Of a stretch of DNA of 64,000 nt, positions 42,842 to 52,382 are shown piece after piece. Below the pieces are notes generated by a model. The model worked only from the letters and a program-made list of their open reading frames with translations, did not search any database and had not been told where the DNA came from. This DNA comes from Pedobacter riviphilus (GTDB lineage Bacteria > Bacteroidota > Bacteroidia > Sphingobacteriales > Sphingobacteriaceae), in assembly GCF_014692875.1 (NCBI RefSeq), contig NZ_CP061171.1, forward strand, positions 5,394,001 through 5,458,000, read 5' to 3'. Positions within the stretch are counted from its first letter, which is position 1. Each line of letters starts with the position of its first letter. Made by a program: the position numbers and the translations under genes.

Positions 42842-44743
42842 ATGACAATAGAACAATTGATTTGGTTGGTTCCGTTACTTCCTTTTTTAGGGTTTGTAAT
42901 TAATGGGCTAGGCAGAAACTCTTTATCTAAAGGACTTGTTGGTATCATTGGGAGCGGGGTAATCTTCGCCTCCTTTATCATCAGCGTAGTTGTTTTCTTT
43001 AGTTTACAAGGCGACACACAAAAATCTCACGAAGTATTTTTATTCGATTGGATCAGTGCAGGTACATTGCACATTCCTTTATCTTTCCTGGTTGATCCTT
43101 TAAGCTCGATCATGCTTTTGATTATTACCGGAATCGGTTTCCTGATCCATCTATATTCTACGAGCTACATGCATGATGATGCTGGTTTTGGTAAATTTTT
43201 CTCTTACCTAAACCTGTTTGTATTCTTTATGCTTTTATTGGTATTGGGTTCTAACTATATCGTAATGTTTATCGGTTGGGAGGGGGTTGGTTTATGCTCG
43301 TACCTGTTAATCGGTTTCTGGTATACCAATAATGCTTATGCCTCGGCAGCTAAAAAAGCTTTCGTAATGAACCGCATCGGTGATTTAGGCTTTTTGTTAG
43401 GTGTATTCTTGGTCTTCACCACCTTTGGTAGTGTAGAATTCGCTAAAGTTTTCCCTCAGGCGGCTAATATGTTGCCAGGTAATGATACTTTAGTTTTAAT
43501 CACCATTTTATTATTTATCGGTGCCTGCGGTAAATCGGCCCAGTTGCCATTGTTTACCTGGCTGCCTGATGCGATGGCCGGACCAACGCCAGTTTCGGCT
43601 TTGATCCACGCAGCTACAATGGTTACAGCTGGTATTTATATGATTGCCCGTTCGAGCATATTGTTCGATCTTGCTCCACTTACCCAGCACATCATTGCCA
43701 TTGTTGGCGCCGCTACAGCTTTGGTTGCTGCAATTATTGCTTTAACACAGACTGATATTAAAAAAGTATTGGCTTATTCAACAGTATCTCAATTGGGCTA
43801 TATGTTTTTAGGCTTAGGTGTTGGTGCTTATACTGGTTCGTTTTTCCACGTATTAACCCACGCATTCTTTAAAGCACTATTGTTCTTGGGCGCAGGTTCG
43901 GTAATCCATGCTATGCACCATGAGCAAGATATGCGTCATATGGGTGGACTGAGGAAGAAACTTCCTGTTACTTTCTTAACTATGCTGATCGGTACCATTG
44001 CTATTGCAGGTTTACCACCGTTCTCTGGTTTCTTCTCTAAAGATGAAATTTTAGCACATGCTTTCCAGGCAAGTCCAATACTTTGGGGAATTGGGGTTTT
44101 AACCGCATTCTTAACTGCATTTTACATGTTCAGAATGATGTTCTTAACTTTCTCTGGGAAATACCGTGGAACACACCATGAAGAAAGCCATGTACACGAA
44201 TCGCCAACAGCGATGACTTTTCCTTTAATCATTTTAGCTGTTCTTGCAGCAATTGGTGGAGCAATCAACTTTCCCCATATTTTTGGTGGAAACGAGTGGT
44301 TGGCACATTGGTTAGAGGGAGCAGGGGTTGCGCAGCACGAACTGGATTTAAGCCATTCAACTGAGCTTGCGCTTATGGCTACTTCGGTTGTTGCAGCCAT
44401 TATTGCTTTAGTTTATGCCTATGGCCGTTATGTAAAGGGAGCACGCGTTCCTGTTGCTGATGAAGCACCACGTTCAGCACTGGCAAAATTATCGTACAAT
44501 AAATTCTATTTGGATGAGATTTATGATTTCCTGATTACTAAGCCATTAGATGCACTTTCGAAATTCTTTTACAGAATTATCGATAACAAATTTATTGATG
44601 GAATTGTAAACGGACTAGGATGGAGTACAAACGAGGCAAGTAAAGGCATCCGTTTGTTGCAAAGTGGAAACGTAGGTTTCTATATATTTATGATGGTATT
44701 CGGTATCGTCGCATTGTTATTATATACATTTTTATACATATAA
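42842..44743 (+). CDS. nuoL: NADH-quinone oxidoreductase subunit L
   Basis: NuoL is the distal antiporter-like proton pump. The 633-residue product has about 15-16 hydrophobic segments, GWEGVGLCSYLLIGFWY with the conserved Glu (near residue 143), KSAQLPLFTWLPDAMAGPTP and the lateral helix at the C-terminus. It is the expected length. Confidence 0.97.
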   Translation: MTIEQLIWLVPLLPFLGFVINGLGRNSLSKGLVGIIGSGVIFASFIISVVVFFSLQGDTQKSHEVFLFDWISAGTLHIPLSFLVDPLSSIMLLIITGIGFLIHLYSTSYMHDDAGFGKFFSYLNLFVFFMLLLVLGSNYIVMFIGWEGVGLCSYLLIGFWYTNNAYASAAKKAFVMNRIGDLGFLLGVFLVFTTFGSVEFAKVFPQAANMLPGNDTLVLITILLFIGACGKSAQLPLFTWLPDAMAGPTPVSALIHAATMVTAGIYMIARSSILFDLAPLTQHIIAIVGAATALVAAIIALTQTDIKKVLAYSTVSQLGYMFLGLGVGAYTGSFFHVLTHAFFKALLFLGAGSVIHAMHHEQDMRHMGGLRKKLPVTFLTMLIGTIAIAGLPPFSGFFSKDEILAHAFQASPILWGIGVLTAFLTAFYMFRMMFLTFSGKYRGTHHEESHVHESPTAMTFPLIILAVLAAIGGAINFPHIFGGNEWLAHWLEGAGVAQHELDLSHSTELALMATSVVAAIIALVYAYGRYVKGARVPVADEAPRSALAKLSYNKFYLDEIYDFLITKPLDALSKFFYRIIDNKFIDGIVNGLGWSTNEASKGIRLLQSGNVGFYIFMMVFGIVALLLYTFLYI

Positions 44744-44763
44744 AAAGGGTTCAAAATTAAATA

Positions 44764-46226
44764 ATGGAACAACTTTTACTACTTATATTTCTTCCGCTTG
44801 TAGGTGCAATTGTTACTGCATTTGCGGGTAAGTCGGCTAAAATAGTTTCGACCATATTTTCGGTTGTTTCTTTAGGTTTGGCTTTGGTTATGGCCTGTAA
44901 TTTCATTCCAAATGCAAGTACCCAGTTTGAGGTTAATTTGCCATGGATTGCAGATTTAGGTATCAATTTCCACGCAGGTATCGATGGCATCAGCATGCTT
45001 GTGGTATTGCTAACCAATTTATTGGTGCCAATTATTATTTTATCGAGTTACAACCATGAGTATAAAAATCCAGCTGCATTTTATGCTCTGATTTTGTTTA
45101 TGCAGTGTGGCCTGTTATTGGTATTTACAGCATTGGATGCTTTCTTGTTCTATATTGGATGGGAAGCAGCATTAATTCCAATCTACTTTATCTGTGCTAT
45201 CTGGGGAGGAAAAGACCGTATCCGTATCAACATGAAATTTTTCGTGTATACTATTGCAGGTTCGTTATTTATGTTGATGGGTATTATTTACCTATATCTT
45301 CAGAATCCATTACACAATTTTGATATTCAGGCTTTTTACGCTTTAAACTTAGATAATGCACAGCAGGGATGGATTTTCTGGGCTTTCTTTATCGCTTTTG
45401 CCATTAAGATGCCGATTTTTCCTTTCCATACCTGGCAGCCTGATACTTATACTGCGGCACCTGCACAAGGAACCATGTTGTTATCGGGTATCATGTTAAA
45501 AATGGGTATTTATGGTGTAATTAGATGGTTATTGCCAATTGTTCCGGCTGGTGTTCATGACTGGGGCAGGTAGTTATTATTTTATCAATCATCGGTATTG
45601 TTTATGCTTCGCTCATTGCTTTTACGCAAAAGAATGCTAAGCGTTTAGTCGCTTATTCATCTATCGCTCACGTTGGACTAATATCAGCAGGTATCTTCGC
45701 TTTCAATCAGCAAGGTATGCAAGGTGCAATGGTGCAGATGTTGAGCCATGGTATTAACGTGGTGGGTTTATTCTTCGTTTTAGATATCATCTTCGCACGA
45801 GTTAAAACCAATAAAATTGAAGAGTTGGGCGGAATTGCCAAAGTAGCTCCGCAGCTGGCGCTTACTTTTCTGATCATTGTTTTGGGCACCGTAGCTTTAC
45901 CGGGAACGAACGGGTTTATTGGCGAATTTTTATTGCTAATGGGCGTTTATAATTACGGCATTTGGGCTGCCGCTATTGCAGGATTAACCATTATCTTCGG
46001 TGCTGTTTATATGTTACGTATGTACCAGAACGTAATGCTAGGCGAAACCAACAGCTTAACTATCACTTTTACCGATATTAAAGGAACCGAAAAATTGGTT
46101 CTTTATACTATATGTGCATTAATTATTGTTTTGGGTGTTTATCCAAAACCGGTTCTGCACTTAACAGAGGCATCTGTACAACATTTATTAGAACAGGTAA
46201 ATCAAAAATTAAACACAGTAAATTAA
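44764..46226 (+). pseudogene. nuoM: NADH-quinone oxidoreductase subunit M, split by a one-base frameshift
   Basis: The first 269 codons encode the N-terminal half of NuoM (GWEAALIPIYFICAIWGG, MPIFPFHTWQPDTYTAAPAQ) and stop at a TAG at 45571. The rest of NuoM continues in another frame from that point: VVIILSIIGIVYASLIAF, then KRLVAYSSIAHVGLISAGIF and an intact C-terminus to 46226. Adding one base in the GGGG run at 45563-45566 would join the halves as ...DWGQVVIIL and give about 487 residues, the normal length. The cause is either a sequencing or assembly error or a real mutation. Neighbouring subunits are intact, which favours an error. Confidence 0.9.
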
Positions 46227-46229
46227 GCA

Positions 46230-47600
46230 ATGAATATTATTATAACCATTAGTATAACAGCTTTTATAGTGCTTTATGCAGGTTTGTTTAAGGCAAATAA
46301 AGCATTACTACCACTTACCGTTGTTGGCTTACTTACTGCACTAGGATTTACTTTTTGTGCATGGAATGGCAATGCTGTTCATTTTGGAATGATGGAGACA
46401 GATAATTTCGCTCTGGCATTTTCAGGTATTTGTATTGTGGGCACACTTTTTATCTTTTTATTAACACAGAACTATTTCCACGCTAAAAGCGATAACATAG
46501 CTGAATATTATACCTTAATTCTTTTCGCATTAGCGGGCATGATTATGATGGTATCGTATAAAAATATGGCCATGTTATTTGTAGGCTTAGAAATCATGTC
46601 GGTGAGTTTATACATTTTGGCGGGTATCCGTAAAAAGGATTTTGCCTCTAATGAAGCTTCCTTAAAGTATTTCTTAATGGGTGCTTTCTCCACAGGCTTC
46701 CTGTTATTTGGTATCACCTTAATTTATGGCGCTACGGGATCATTCGATTTAGATAGAATCCAGGCTTATTTAGTAAATAGTCAGGCAGTTTCTCCAATAT
46801 TTTATCCGGGCGTTATTCTAATGATGATTGGTTTAAGCTTTAAGGTTGGTGCTGCCCCATTCCACTTCTGGACTCCAGATGTATATGAAGGCGCTCCATC
46901 TTTAATCACCACTTTTATGAGTACGGTGGTTAAAACTGCAGGTTTTGCTGCATTCTTACGATTATTTGCTGGTGCATTTGCACCACTTCACGATTTTTGG
47001 GTTGCGCCACTTATGGTGATTGTTTGTCTAACCTTATTTATCGGAAACGTAACTGCACTCTTCCAGAAGAACTTCAAACGCATGCTGGCATACTCAAGTA
47101 TTTCACATGCTGGTTACTTATTGTTTTCGCTAATTGTACTGACCAAAAATTCTGGAAACAACGTATTGGTTTATGCAGCAGCTTATACCTTCGCCTCAAT
47201 TATTGCTTTTGCGGTATTAATATTGGTGAAACAAAAAACAGGTAGCGATAGTTTCGACAGTTTCAATGGTTTGGCTAAACGGAATCCATTAGTAGCATTA
47301 TGTTTAACTGTAGCCATGCTTTCATTAGCAGGTATTCCGCTAACCGCTGGCTTTATCGGGAAATATTTAATGTTCCTGAATGTAATGACCGAATATAAAA
47401 CCTTACTTGTTGCATTCGCGATTTTAAATGCGCTGGTTGGCTTCTATTATTACTTTAGGGTAATCGTAGCCATGTGGTTTAAAGATGGTGCAGAAACAGA
47501 ACTTTCAACGCCGGCGCAATACAAAGTCGTTTTGTTGGTTTCTGTTGCAATTACGTTAGTTTTAGGTATTTATCCTGCAATTATTTTAAACCTGATATAG
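46230..47600 (+). CDS. nuoN: NADH-quinone oxidoreductase subunit N
   Basis: NuoN is the third antiporter-like subunit. The 456-residue product has about 14 hydrophobic segments with the conserved GLEIMSVSLYILAG (membrane Glu) and FKVGAAPFHFWTPDVYEGAP. It follows nuoM by 3 nt and closes the operon. Confidence 0.97.
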   Translation: MNIIITISITAFIVLYAGLFKANKALLPLTVVGLLTALGFTFCAWNGNAVHFGMMETDNFALAFSGICIVGTLFIFLLTQNYFHAKSDNIAEYYTLILFALAGMIMMVSYKNMAMLFVGLEIMSVSLYILAGIRKKDFASNEASLKYFLMGAFSTGFLLFGITLIYGATGSFDLDRIQAYLVNSQAVSPIFYPGVILMMIGLSFKVGAAPFHFWTPDVYEGAPSLITTFMSTVVKTAGFAAFLRLFAGAFAPLHDFWVAPLMVIVCLTLFIGNVTALFQKNFKRMLAYSSISHAGYLLFSLIVLTKNSGNNVLVYAAAYTFASIIAFAVLILVKQKTGSDSFDSFNGLAKRNPLVALCLTVAMLSLAGIPLTAGFIGKYLMFLNVMTEYKTLLVAFAILNALVGFYYYFRVIVAMWFKDGAETELSTPAQYKVVLLVSVAITLVLGIYPAIILNLI

Positions 47601-47647
47601 GTATGCTGTTGTTTAATAATTATTTGTAGTTTTACGAATAATTGAAT

Positions 47648-48307
47648 ATGCACGATTTTTGGAATAACCTGCATCAGCTACTTGATCCCGAGAAATTATT
47701 GAGGGAGGGCGGTTTCTATCTCGTCGTATTCGTTATCTATGCAGAAACAGGCCTGTTTTTTGGTTTTTTTCTTCCCGGTGATTATTTATTGTTTTTAGCG
47801 GGAATGTTTGTTGCAACGGGCAAGCTTGATGTGAACATTGCGGTACTCTTGGCTGGTTTATGTGTTGCTGCAATTTCAGGTAATTTTACCGGTTATTGGT
47901 TCGGTCGTAAAACGGGCCCCGTACTGTATACCAGGAAAGATAGTTTCTTTTTTAAGAAGCGGTATTTGAAAGCCGCAGAAGATTATTATCATAAACAAGG
48001 TGCCTTTGCACTAATTATGGGCAGGTTTGTACCCATTGTTAGAACTTTTGCACCGATTTTTGCAGGAGTTGTGAAATTAGAGTTTAAAAAGTTCGCCTTA
48101 TACAATGTTGTTGGTGGTGTACTTTGGATCTGTTCCTTAACTTTGCTTGGTTATTTTTTGGGCAGAAGGTTTGAAAAAGAAATTAACGATTATTTATTAT
48201 ATATTATTATTGGCTTTATCCTTATTACAACTATACCATTATTAATTACCTTTGTAAAAAGTAAAGTAGTAAGTGGTCCTGAAGAGGATAAAACAGATTT
48301 AAATTAA
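47648..48307 (+). CDS. DedA-family membrane protein
   Basis: DedA proteins are proposed undecaprenyl-phosphate or phospholipid flippases. The 219-residue product has about five hydrophobic segments with [37 protein letters not shown] (the conserved FxRFxPxxRxxxP-like signature) and [17 protein letters not shown]. The start is the ATG at 47648; a TTG two codons upstream is also possible. It lies 2 nt before ppa. Confidence 0.93.
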   Translation: MHDFWNNLHQLLDPEKLLREGGFYLVVFVIYAETGLFFGFFLPGDYLLFLAGMFVATGKLDVNIAVLLAGLCVAAISGNFTGYWFGRKTGPVLYTRKDSFFFKKRYLKAAEDYYHKQGAFALIMGRFVPIVRTFAPIFAGVVKLEFKKFALYNVVGGVLWICSLTLLGYFLGRRFEKEINDYLLYIIIGFILITTIPLLITFVKSKVVSGPEEDKTDLN

Positions 48308-48309
48308 AA

Positions 48310-48861
48310 ATGGCAAAAGACGATCATCACGCGTGGCATAGCGTATCTCCTGGGCACAATGTTCCAGAAATTGTAAACGCAATTATTGAAATTCCAAAAG
48401 GTTCAAAAGCAAAATACGAAATAGATAAAGAATCTGGTTTAATTAAGTTAGATAGGGTTCTTTTTTCATCAGTAATGTACCCGGCAAATTATGGCTTTAT
48501 TCCGCAAACTTATTGCGATGATAAAGATCCATTGGATATTCTGGTGCTTTGCTCAGTAGATGTTTATCCAATGACATTGATCGAAGCGAAAGTGGTTGGT
48601 GTAATGCACATGGTAGATAATGGTGAACAGGATGATAAAATTATCGCGGTTGCTGCTCACGATATGTCGGTAAACTACATCAACGATTTAGATGAGTTGC
48701 CTCCACACCAAATGAAAGAGATTGTTCGTTTCTTTCAGGATTATAAAGCATTAGAAGATAAAAATGTAACGATCGAACATTTACTTGGTGTTCGTTATGC
48801 GCATAAAGTAATTAAAGAAAGCATAGAACTTTATAACACAACATTTAGAGAATTAGCTTAA
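48310..48861 (+). CDS. ppa: Inorganic pyrophosphatase, family I
   Basis: The enzyme hydrolyses pyrophosphate. The 183-residue product has the family I metal site [11 protein letters not shown] (about 68-78), [12 protein letters not shown] and the later [20 protein letters not shown] segment. Its stop overlaps the start of the CBS-domain gene. Confidence 0.96.
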   Translation: MAKDDHHAWHSVSPGHNVPEIVNAIIEIPKGSKAKYEIDKESGLIKLDRVLFSSVMYPANYGFIPQTYCDDKDPLDILVLCSVDVYPMTLIEAKVVGVMHMVDNGEQDDKIIAVAAHDMSVNYINDLDELPPHQMKEIVRFFQDYKALEDKNVTIEHLLGVRYAHKVIKESIELYNTTFRELA

Positions 48862-50285
48862 TGGATTTACCCACGGTCTGTTTGTTTTTAAATTTAGAGC
48901 TAAGTGCAATCCTGCCCGCAAACGTAGTTTTGGTTGCTGTACAAGAACCCGATACCACTTCTGTAGGTTGGCGATTATTCTTTGCATTATTTTTGGTGTT
49001 ACTTAACGGATTTTTTGTTGCAGCAGAGTTTGCTATTGTAAAAGTTCGCGCATCACAAATTGAAATTAAAGCAAAAACAGGCAGTCGTGTAGGCAAAATG
49101 GCCAAAGGGATTATTCATAATCTTGATGGGTATTTGGCCGCCACACAGCTAGGCATAACGCTTGCATCACTTGGCCTAGGTTGGGTTGGTGAGGGCGTTA
49201 TGCATACCATTTTCAAAAATCTTTTCGATAGTCTACAGTGGGGTTTAAGCGATGCTTCTATCCATACTGCCTCTACAATCGTTGCCTTTTCGCTCATTAC
49301 AATTATGCATATTGTATTTGGCGAATTAGCACCTAAATCTTTTGCTATCCAAAGGCCTGTAGCTACGACGCTTTTCGTTTCCGTACCACTTCAATTGTTT
49401 TATGTGGTATTTAAACCATTCATTTGGACGCTAAATAGTCTTGCCGCCATTATCCTTAAGCCATTCGGAATCGACACCTCCAGCGGGCACGAATCGCTGC
49501 ATAGCACCGAAGAACTTCAATATTTACTAGATCAGGGTAAAGAAAGTGGTGCGTTAGATAATAACGAACATGAACTGATTAAAAACGTATTCGATTTTAA
49601 TGAGCGCGTGGTTAAGAATATCATGGTGCCCAGAACCAAGATTTCGGGCATTGAGTTAACTTCTCCAAAAGAAGAAGTGATTGATACGATTATTAAAGAA
49701 GGATATTCCCGCTTGCCGGTTTATGATGATATTATGGATAAAATTGTAGGGATTATCCATGCAAAAGATATTCTACCATTAGTTGCAGCAGGTAACCAGC
49801 ACTGGACATTAAACGACATCATCAGGAAACCGTATTTCGTTACAGAAACTAAGAAAATTAACGATCTGATGAGCGAGCTGCAAAGTAACCGCATACAGAT
49901 TGCTATTGTATTAGATGAGTTTGGCGGTACAGCGGGTATGGTTACCTTAGAAGATATAGTTGAAGAGCTTGTTGGAGAAATCCAGGATGAATACGATGAA
50001 GAAAAACCGTTGGTAGAAAAGGTTTCTGATAATGAATTTATTGTAAATGCATTTGCTACAGTATACGATGTAAATGAGCATTTGCCTCACGATTTACCAG
50101 AGGATGAAGACTTCGATACCATTGGTGGACTAGTTTCTCACGTTTTTGAACGTATTCCTGAAGTAGGCGAAAGTACTGAATCATACGGCTACCTGTTTAC
50201 TATCCTTAAAAAGACAGAACAGAATATCGAAACAATCAAATTAGAATTGGTGATCAATAAAGCAGATATGGTTGATAATCATTAA
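48861..50285 (+). CDS. CNNM/CorC-type CBS-domain transporter protein (HlyC/CorC family)
   Basis: The 474-residue product has an N-terminal DUF21 (CNNM) membrane domain (about 35-220), a paired CBS module (about 255-375, with YSRLPVYDDIMDKIVGIIHA) and a C-terminal CorC_HlyC domain (about 390-470). DEFGGTAGMVTLEDIVEELV is the typical link. The family is linked to magnesium or cobalt efflux. It is often annotated as hemolysin, although no haemolytic role is expected. Confidence 0.94.
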   Translation: MDLPTVCLFLNLELSAILPANVVLVAVQEPDTTSVGWRLFFALFLVLLNGFFVAAEFAIVKVRASQIEIKAKTGSRVGKMAKGIIHNLDGYLAATQLGITLASLGLGWVGEGVMHTIFKNLFDSLQWGLSDASIHTASTIVAFSLITIMHIVFGELAPKSFAIQRPVATTLFVSVPLQLFYVVFKPFIWTLNSLAAIILKPFGIDTSSGHESLHSTEELQYLLDQGKESGALDNNEHELIKNVFDFNERVVKNIMVPRTKISGIELTSPKEEVIDTIIKEGYSRLPVYDDIMDKIVGIIHAKDILPLVAAGNQHWTLNDIIRKPYFVTETKKINDLMSELQSNRIQIAIVLDEFGGTAGMVTLEDIVEELVGEIQDEYDEEKPLVEKVSDNEFIVNAFATVYDVNEHLPHDLPEDEDFDTIGGLVSHVFERIPEVGESTESYGYLFTILKKTEQNIETIKLELVINKADMVDNH

Positions 50286-50293
50286 TTTCAACT

Positions 50294-50998
50294 ATGCATA
50301 TTTTTTATACACCAGATATAACCAAAAATACCTACACACTTAACGAAGAAGAGAGCAAACACTGTGTTAGGGTGCTTCGCCTTACCATTGGCTCAATTGT
50401 TAACTTAGTTGATGGAAAAGGGGGCTTTTACACTGCTGAAATTACTACCGATAATCCCAAAAAGGTTTCTTTATCTATTTTAAAAGTAGAAACGGAGTTT
50501 CATAAAAGAAATCATTACTTACACATCGCTGTTGCACCAACTAAAAATATCGACCGTATCGAGTGGTTTTTAGAGAAGGCTACAGAGCTGGGCATTGATG
50601 AGGTTACACCAATTATTACCGATAGATCGGAGCGAAGGGTAATTAAAGAAGATCGCCTCAATAAAGTGATTACTTCAGCCGTAAAACAATCGATTAAAGC
50701 TTATCATCCCAAATTAAACGATGCTGTTTCTTTTGATGCTTTTTTAAAAGAACCGTTTGATGGTGACAAACTAATTGCACATTGCATTGATAGCGGAGAA
50801 AAACAATACATATCCAAACTTGTAGTTCCACATCAAAAATATTTAGTTCTTATCGGTCCTGAAGGAGATTTCACACCTGATGAAGTTAATTTAGCTTTGA
50901 ATAAAGGCTTTAAAGCATTAACTTTAGGTGATAACAGATTACGCACAGAAACGGCTGCTTTATCTGTTTGTTTTGAAATCAATTACCTTAACCGATAA
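50294..50998 (+). CDS. rsmE: 16S rRNA (uracil-1498-N3)-methyltransferase RsmE
   Basis: RsmE methylates U1498 of 16S rRNA. The 234-residue product has an N-terminal PUA-like part (EEESKHCVRVLRL..GSIVNLVDGKG) and a SPOUT C-terminal domain with the trefoil-knot motifs LIGPEGDFTPDEV and LGDNRLRTETAAL. The size is normal. It is followed after 5 nt by the DUF4159 gene. Confidence 0.95.
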   Translation: MHIFYTPDITKNTYTLNEEESKHCVRVLRLTIGSIVNLVDGKGGFYTAEITTDNPKKVSLSILKVETEFHKRNHYLHIAVAPTKNIDRIEWFLEKATELGIDEVTPIITDRSERRVIKEDRLNKVITSAVKQSIKAYHPKLNDAVSFDAFLKEPFDGDKLIAHCIDSGEKQYISKLVVPHQKYLVLIGPEGDFTPDEVNLALNKGFKALTLGDNRLRTETAALSVCFEINYLNR

Positions 50999-51003
50999 TC
51001 AGT

Positions 51004-51090
51004 TTGAAGTTTTCAGTTTTCAGTTTTCAGTTTTCCAAATTTCCGGCATTGGTTTTAAGCTTTGGTCTTTTAGCTTTAAGCTTGATGCTT
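51004..51090. repeat. Word arrays (TTTTCAG and AGCTTTAAGCTT) at the start of the DUF4159 gene
   Basis: TTTTCAG occurs three times in tandem (51010-51030), followed by TTTTAAGCTTTGG, TTTTAGCTTTAAGC and TTGATGCTTTTCGC. This is the word type seen in intergenic arrays, but here it lies in a coding frame. Confidence 0.65.
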
Positions 51091-51702
51091 TTCGCTTTTA
51101 TTCCGCCAACCTACCGTATGGCTAAATTAAAGTATAACGGTGGTGGCGATTGGTATGCAGATAGAACAGCTTTACCCAATTTAATTGCATACTGCAATGC
51201 CAATATCAAGACTAATTTTTATGCTGAAGAAAGCATTGTTGAAGTAGGTTCAAAGGAGATCTTTAACTATCCATTTGTTTATATGACTGGCCACGGAAAC
51301 GTAGTTTTTAACGATCAGGAAATTAAGAATTTGAGGCAGTACCTTACGGGCGGTGGCTTTCTTCATATAGACGATAATTATGGATTGGATAAATTTATCC
51401 GCCCGCAGATGAAAAAGGTATTTCCAGAACTTAGTTTTGTTGAATTGCCAGCTAACCATGCGCTATATAACCAGAAATTTAAGTTCCCGGGAGGTTTGCC
51501 TAAAATCCATGAGCATGATAATAAAAGACCCCAGGGATTTGCCTTGATTTACAAGGGAAGAGTTGTGTGTTATTACACCTACGAATGCGATTTAGGCAAC
51601 GGTTGGGAAGACTTTGGTACATACCCCGAAGATACACAAGAGACACGGACAAAAGCGCTTAAAATGGGCGCTAATCTGGTTCAGTATGCCTTAACTCAAT
51701 AA
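51004..51702 (+). CDS. DUF4159 protein with a repeat-derived signal region
   Basis: The conserved part (from about residue 40, AKLKYNGGGDWY through the HIDDNYGLDKFIRPQM and GFALIYKGRVVCYYTYECDL segments) matches the DUF4159 family, whose function is unknown and which often occurs in exported form. The N-terminus encoded from the only start that yields a signal peptide, a TTG at 51004, is MKFSVFSFQFSKFPALVLSF and onward, coded by tandem CAGTTTTCAGTTTTC and TTTAAGCTTTGG words. Alternative ATGs at 51085 and 51118 would leave little or no export signal. Confidence 0.85.
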   Translation: MKFSVFSFQFSKFPALVLSFGLLALSLMLFAFIPPTYRMAKLKYNGGGDWYADRTALPNLIAYCNANIKTNFYAEESIVEVGSKEIFNYPFVYMTGHGNVVFNDQEIKNLRQYLTGGGFLHIDDNYGLDKFIRPQMKKVFPELSFVELPANHALYNQKFKFPGGLPKIHEHDNKRPQGFALIYKGRVVCYYTYECDLGNGWEDFGTYPEDTQETRTKALKMGANLVQYALTQ

Positions 51703-51705
51703 GCC

Positions 51706-52206
51706 ATGTATAAAGTAAAAGTAAATGATCGGTTTTTATTCGAAATTGAGAATAAGGATTCAGCTTTTTTAGTAAATGGAGAACAGGTTCAGCTCGATCT
51801 AAGTACGCTTGGACCTAACAATACGCATGTTCTATACCAAAACAGGTCTTTTAACACAGAACTTGTTGAGATAAATAAGACTGAAAAAACCTGTAAAGTA
51901 AAAGTAAATGGGAATATTTATCAGATTAACATCGAAGATCAGTTCGATGTTTTGTTAAAACAATTGGGGCTCGATAATTTAGCCGCCAATAAAGTTTCTG
52001 AGATTAAAGCACCGATGCCTGGCTTAGTATTAAAGGTTTTGGTTGAAGAAAATGCTGAGGTAAAGAAAGGCGATAACTTATTGGTGTTGGAAGCGATGAA
52101 AATGGAAAATATTTTAAAATCATCTGCAGATGGGGTAGTGAAGAAAGTTTTGATCAAACAAGGTGATAAAGTAGAGAAGAATCAGATTTTAATTCAATTT
52201 AAATAA
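51706..52206 (+). CDS. Biotinyl carrier protein (biotin/lipoyl attachment domain)
   Basis: The 166-residue product ends in a biotinyl domain (about 98-166) with IKAPMPGLVLKVLVEENAEV and the biotinylation site EAMKMEN (Lys132). The N-terminal part has beta-strand sequence but no known catalytic domain. Such proteins serve acyl-CoA carboxylases or oxaloacetate decarboxylases. No carboxylase gene is in the window, so the partner is unknown. It follows the DUF4159 gene by 3 nt. Confidence 0.9.
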   Translation: MYKVKVNDRFLFEIENKDSAFLVNGEQVQLDLSTLGPNNTHVLYQNRSFNTELVEINKTEKTCKVKVNGNIYQINIEDQFDVLLKQLGLDNLAANKVSEIKAPMPGLVLKVLVEENAEVKKGDNLLVLEAMKMENILKSSADGVVKKVLIKQGDKVEKNQILIQFK

Positions 52207-52222
52207 CTCTTTCGCCTTTTTA

Positions 52223-52292
52223 CCGTTAAGGTATTAAGCGCATTAAGGTTGGTTTCGGTAGAGATTTTTCTAATACCCTTAACTTCTTAATG
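52223..52292. repeat. Word-type inverted repeat (TTAAGGTATTAAG)
   Basis: The left array CCGTTAAGGTATTAAGCGC, ATTAAGGTT (52223-52250) faces TAATACCCTTAACTTCTTAA (52271-52290), whose reverse complement reads TTAAGAAGTTAAGGGTATTA. It lies between two convergent genes. Confidence 0.55.
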
Positions 52293-52350
52293 ATAAGGTG
52301 TTAACTAAGGAAGCCACCATACAAAAATAATAAAAACTATAAAGCATAAA

Positions 52351-52377
52351 AAAGTCCCGATTTAATGTCGGGACTTT
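52351..52377. terminator. Bidirectional terminator between the biotinyl protein and gldJ
   Basis: AAAGTCCCGA (52351-52360) and TCGGGACTTT (52368-52377) form a perfect 10-bp stem with a 7-nt loop. A and T runs flank both sides, so it serves the convergent genes on both strands. Confidence 0.88.
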
Positions 52378-52382
52378 CCTTT

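Noticed and set aside
45563..45573. Programmed ribosomal frameshift in nuoM
   Set aside because: There is no X-XXY-YYZ slippery heptamer or downstream pseudoknot visible, and nuoM is not known to be decoded this way. A single-base indel in a G-run is simpler.
48861..50285. Haemolysin
   Set aside because: The HlyC/CorC label is historical. DUF21 plus CBS plus CorC_HlyC domains point to metal-ion transport.
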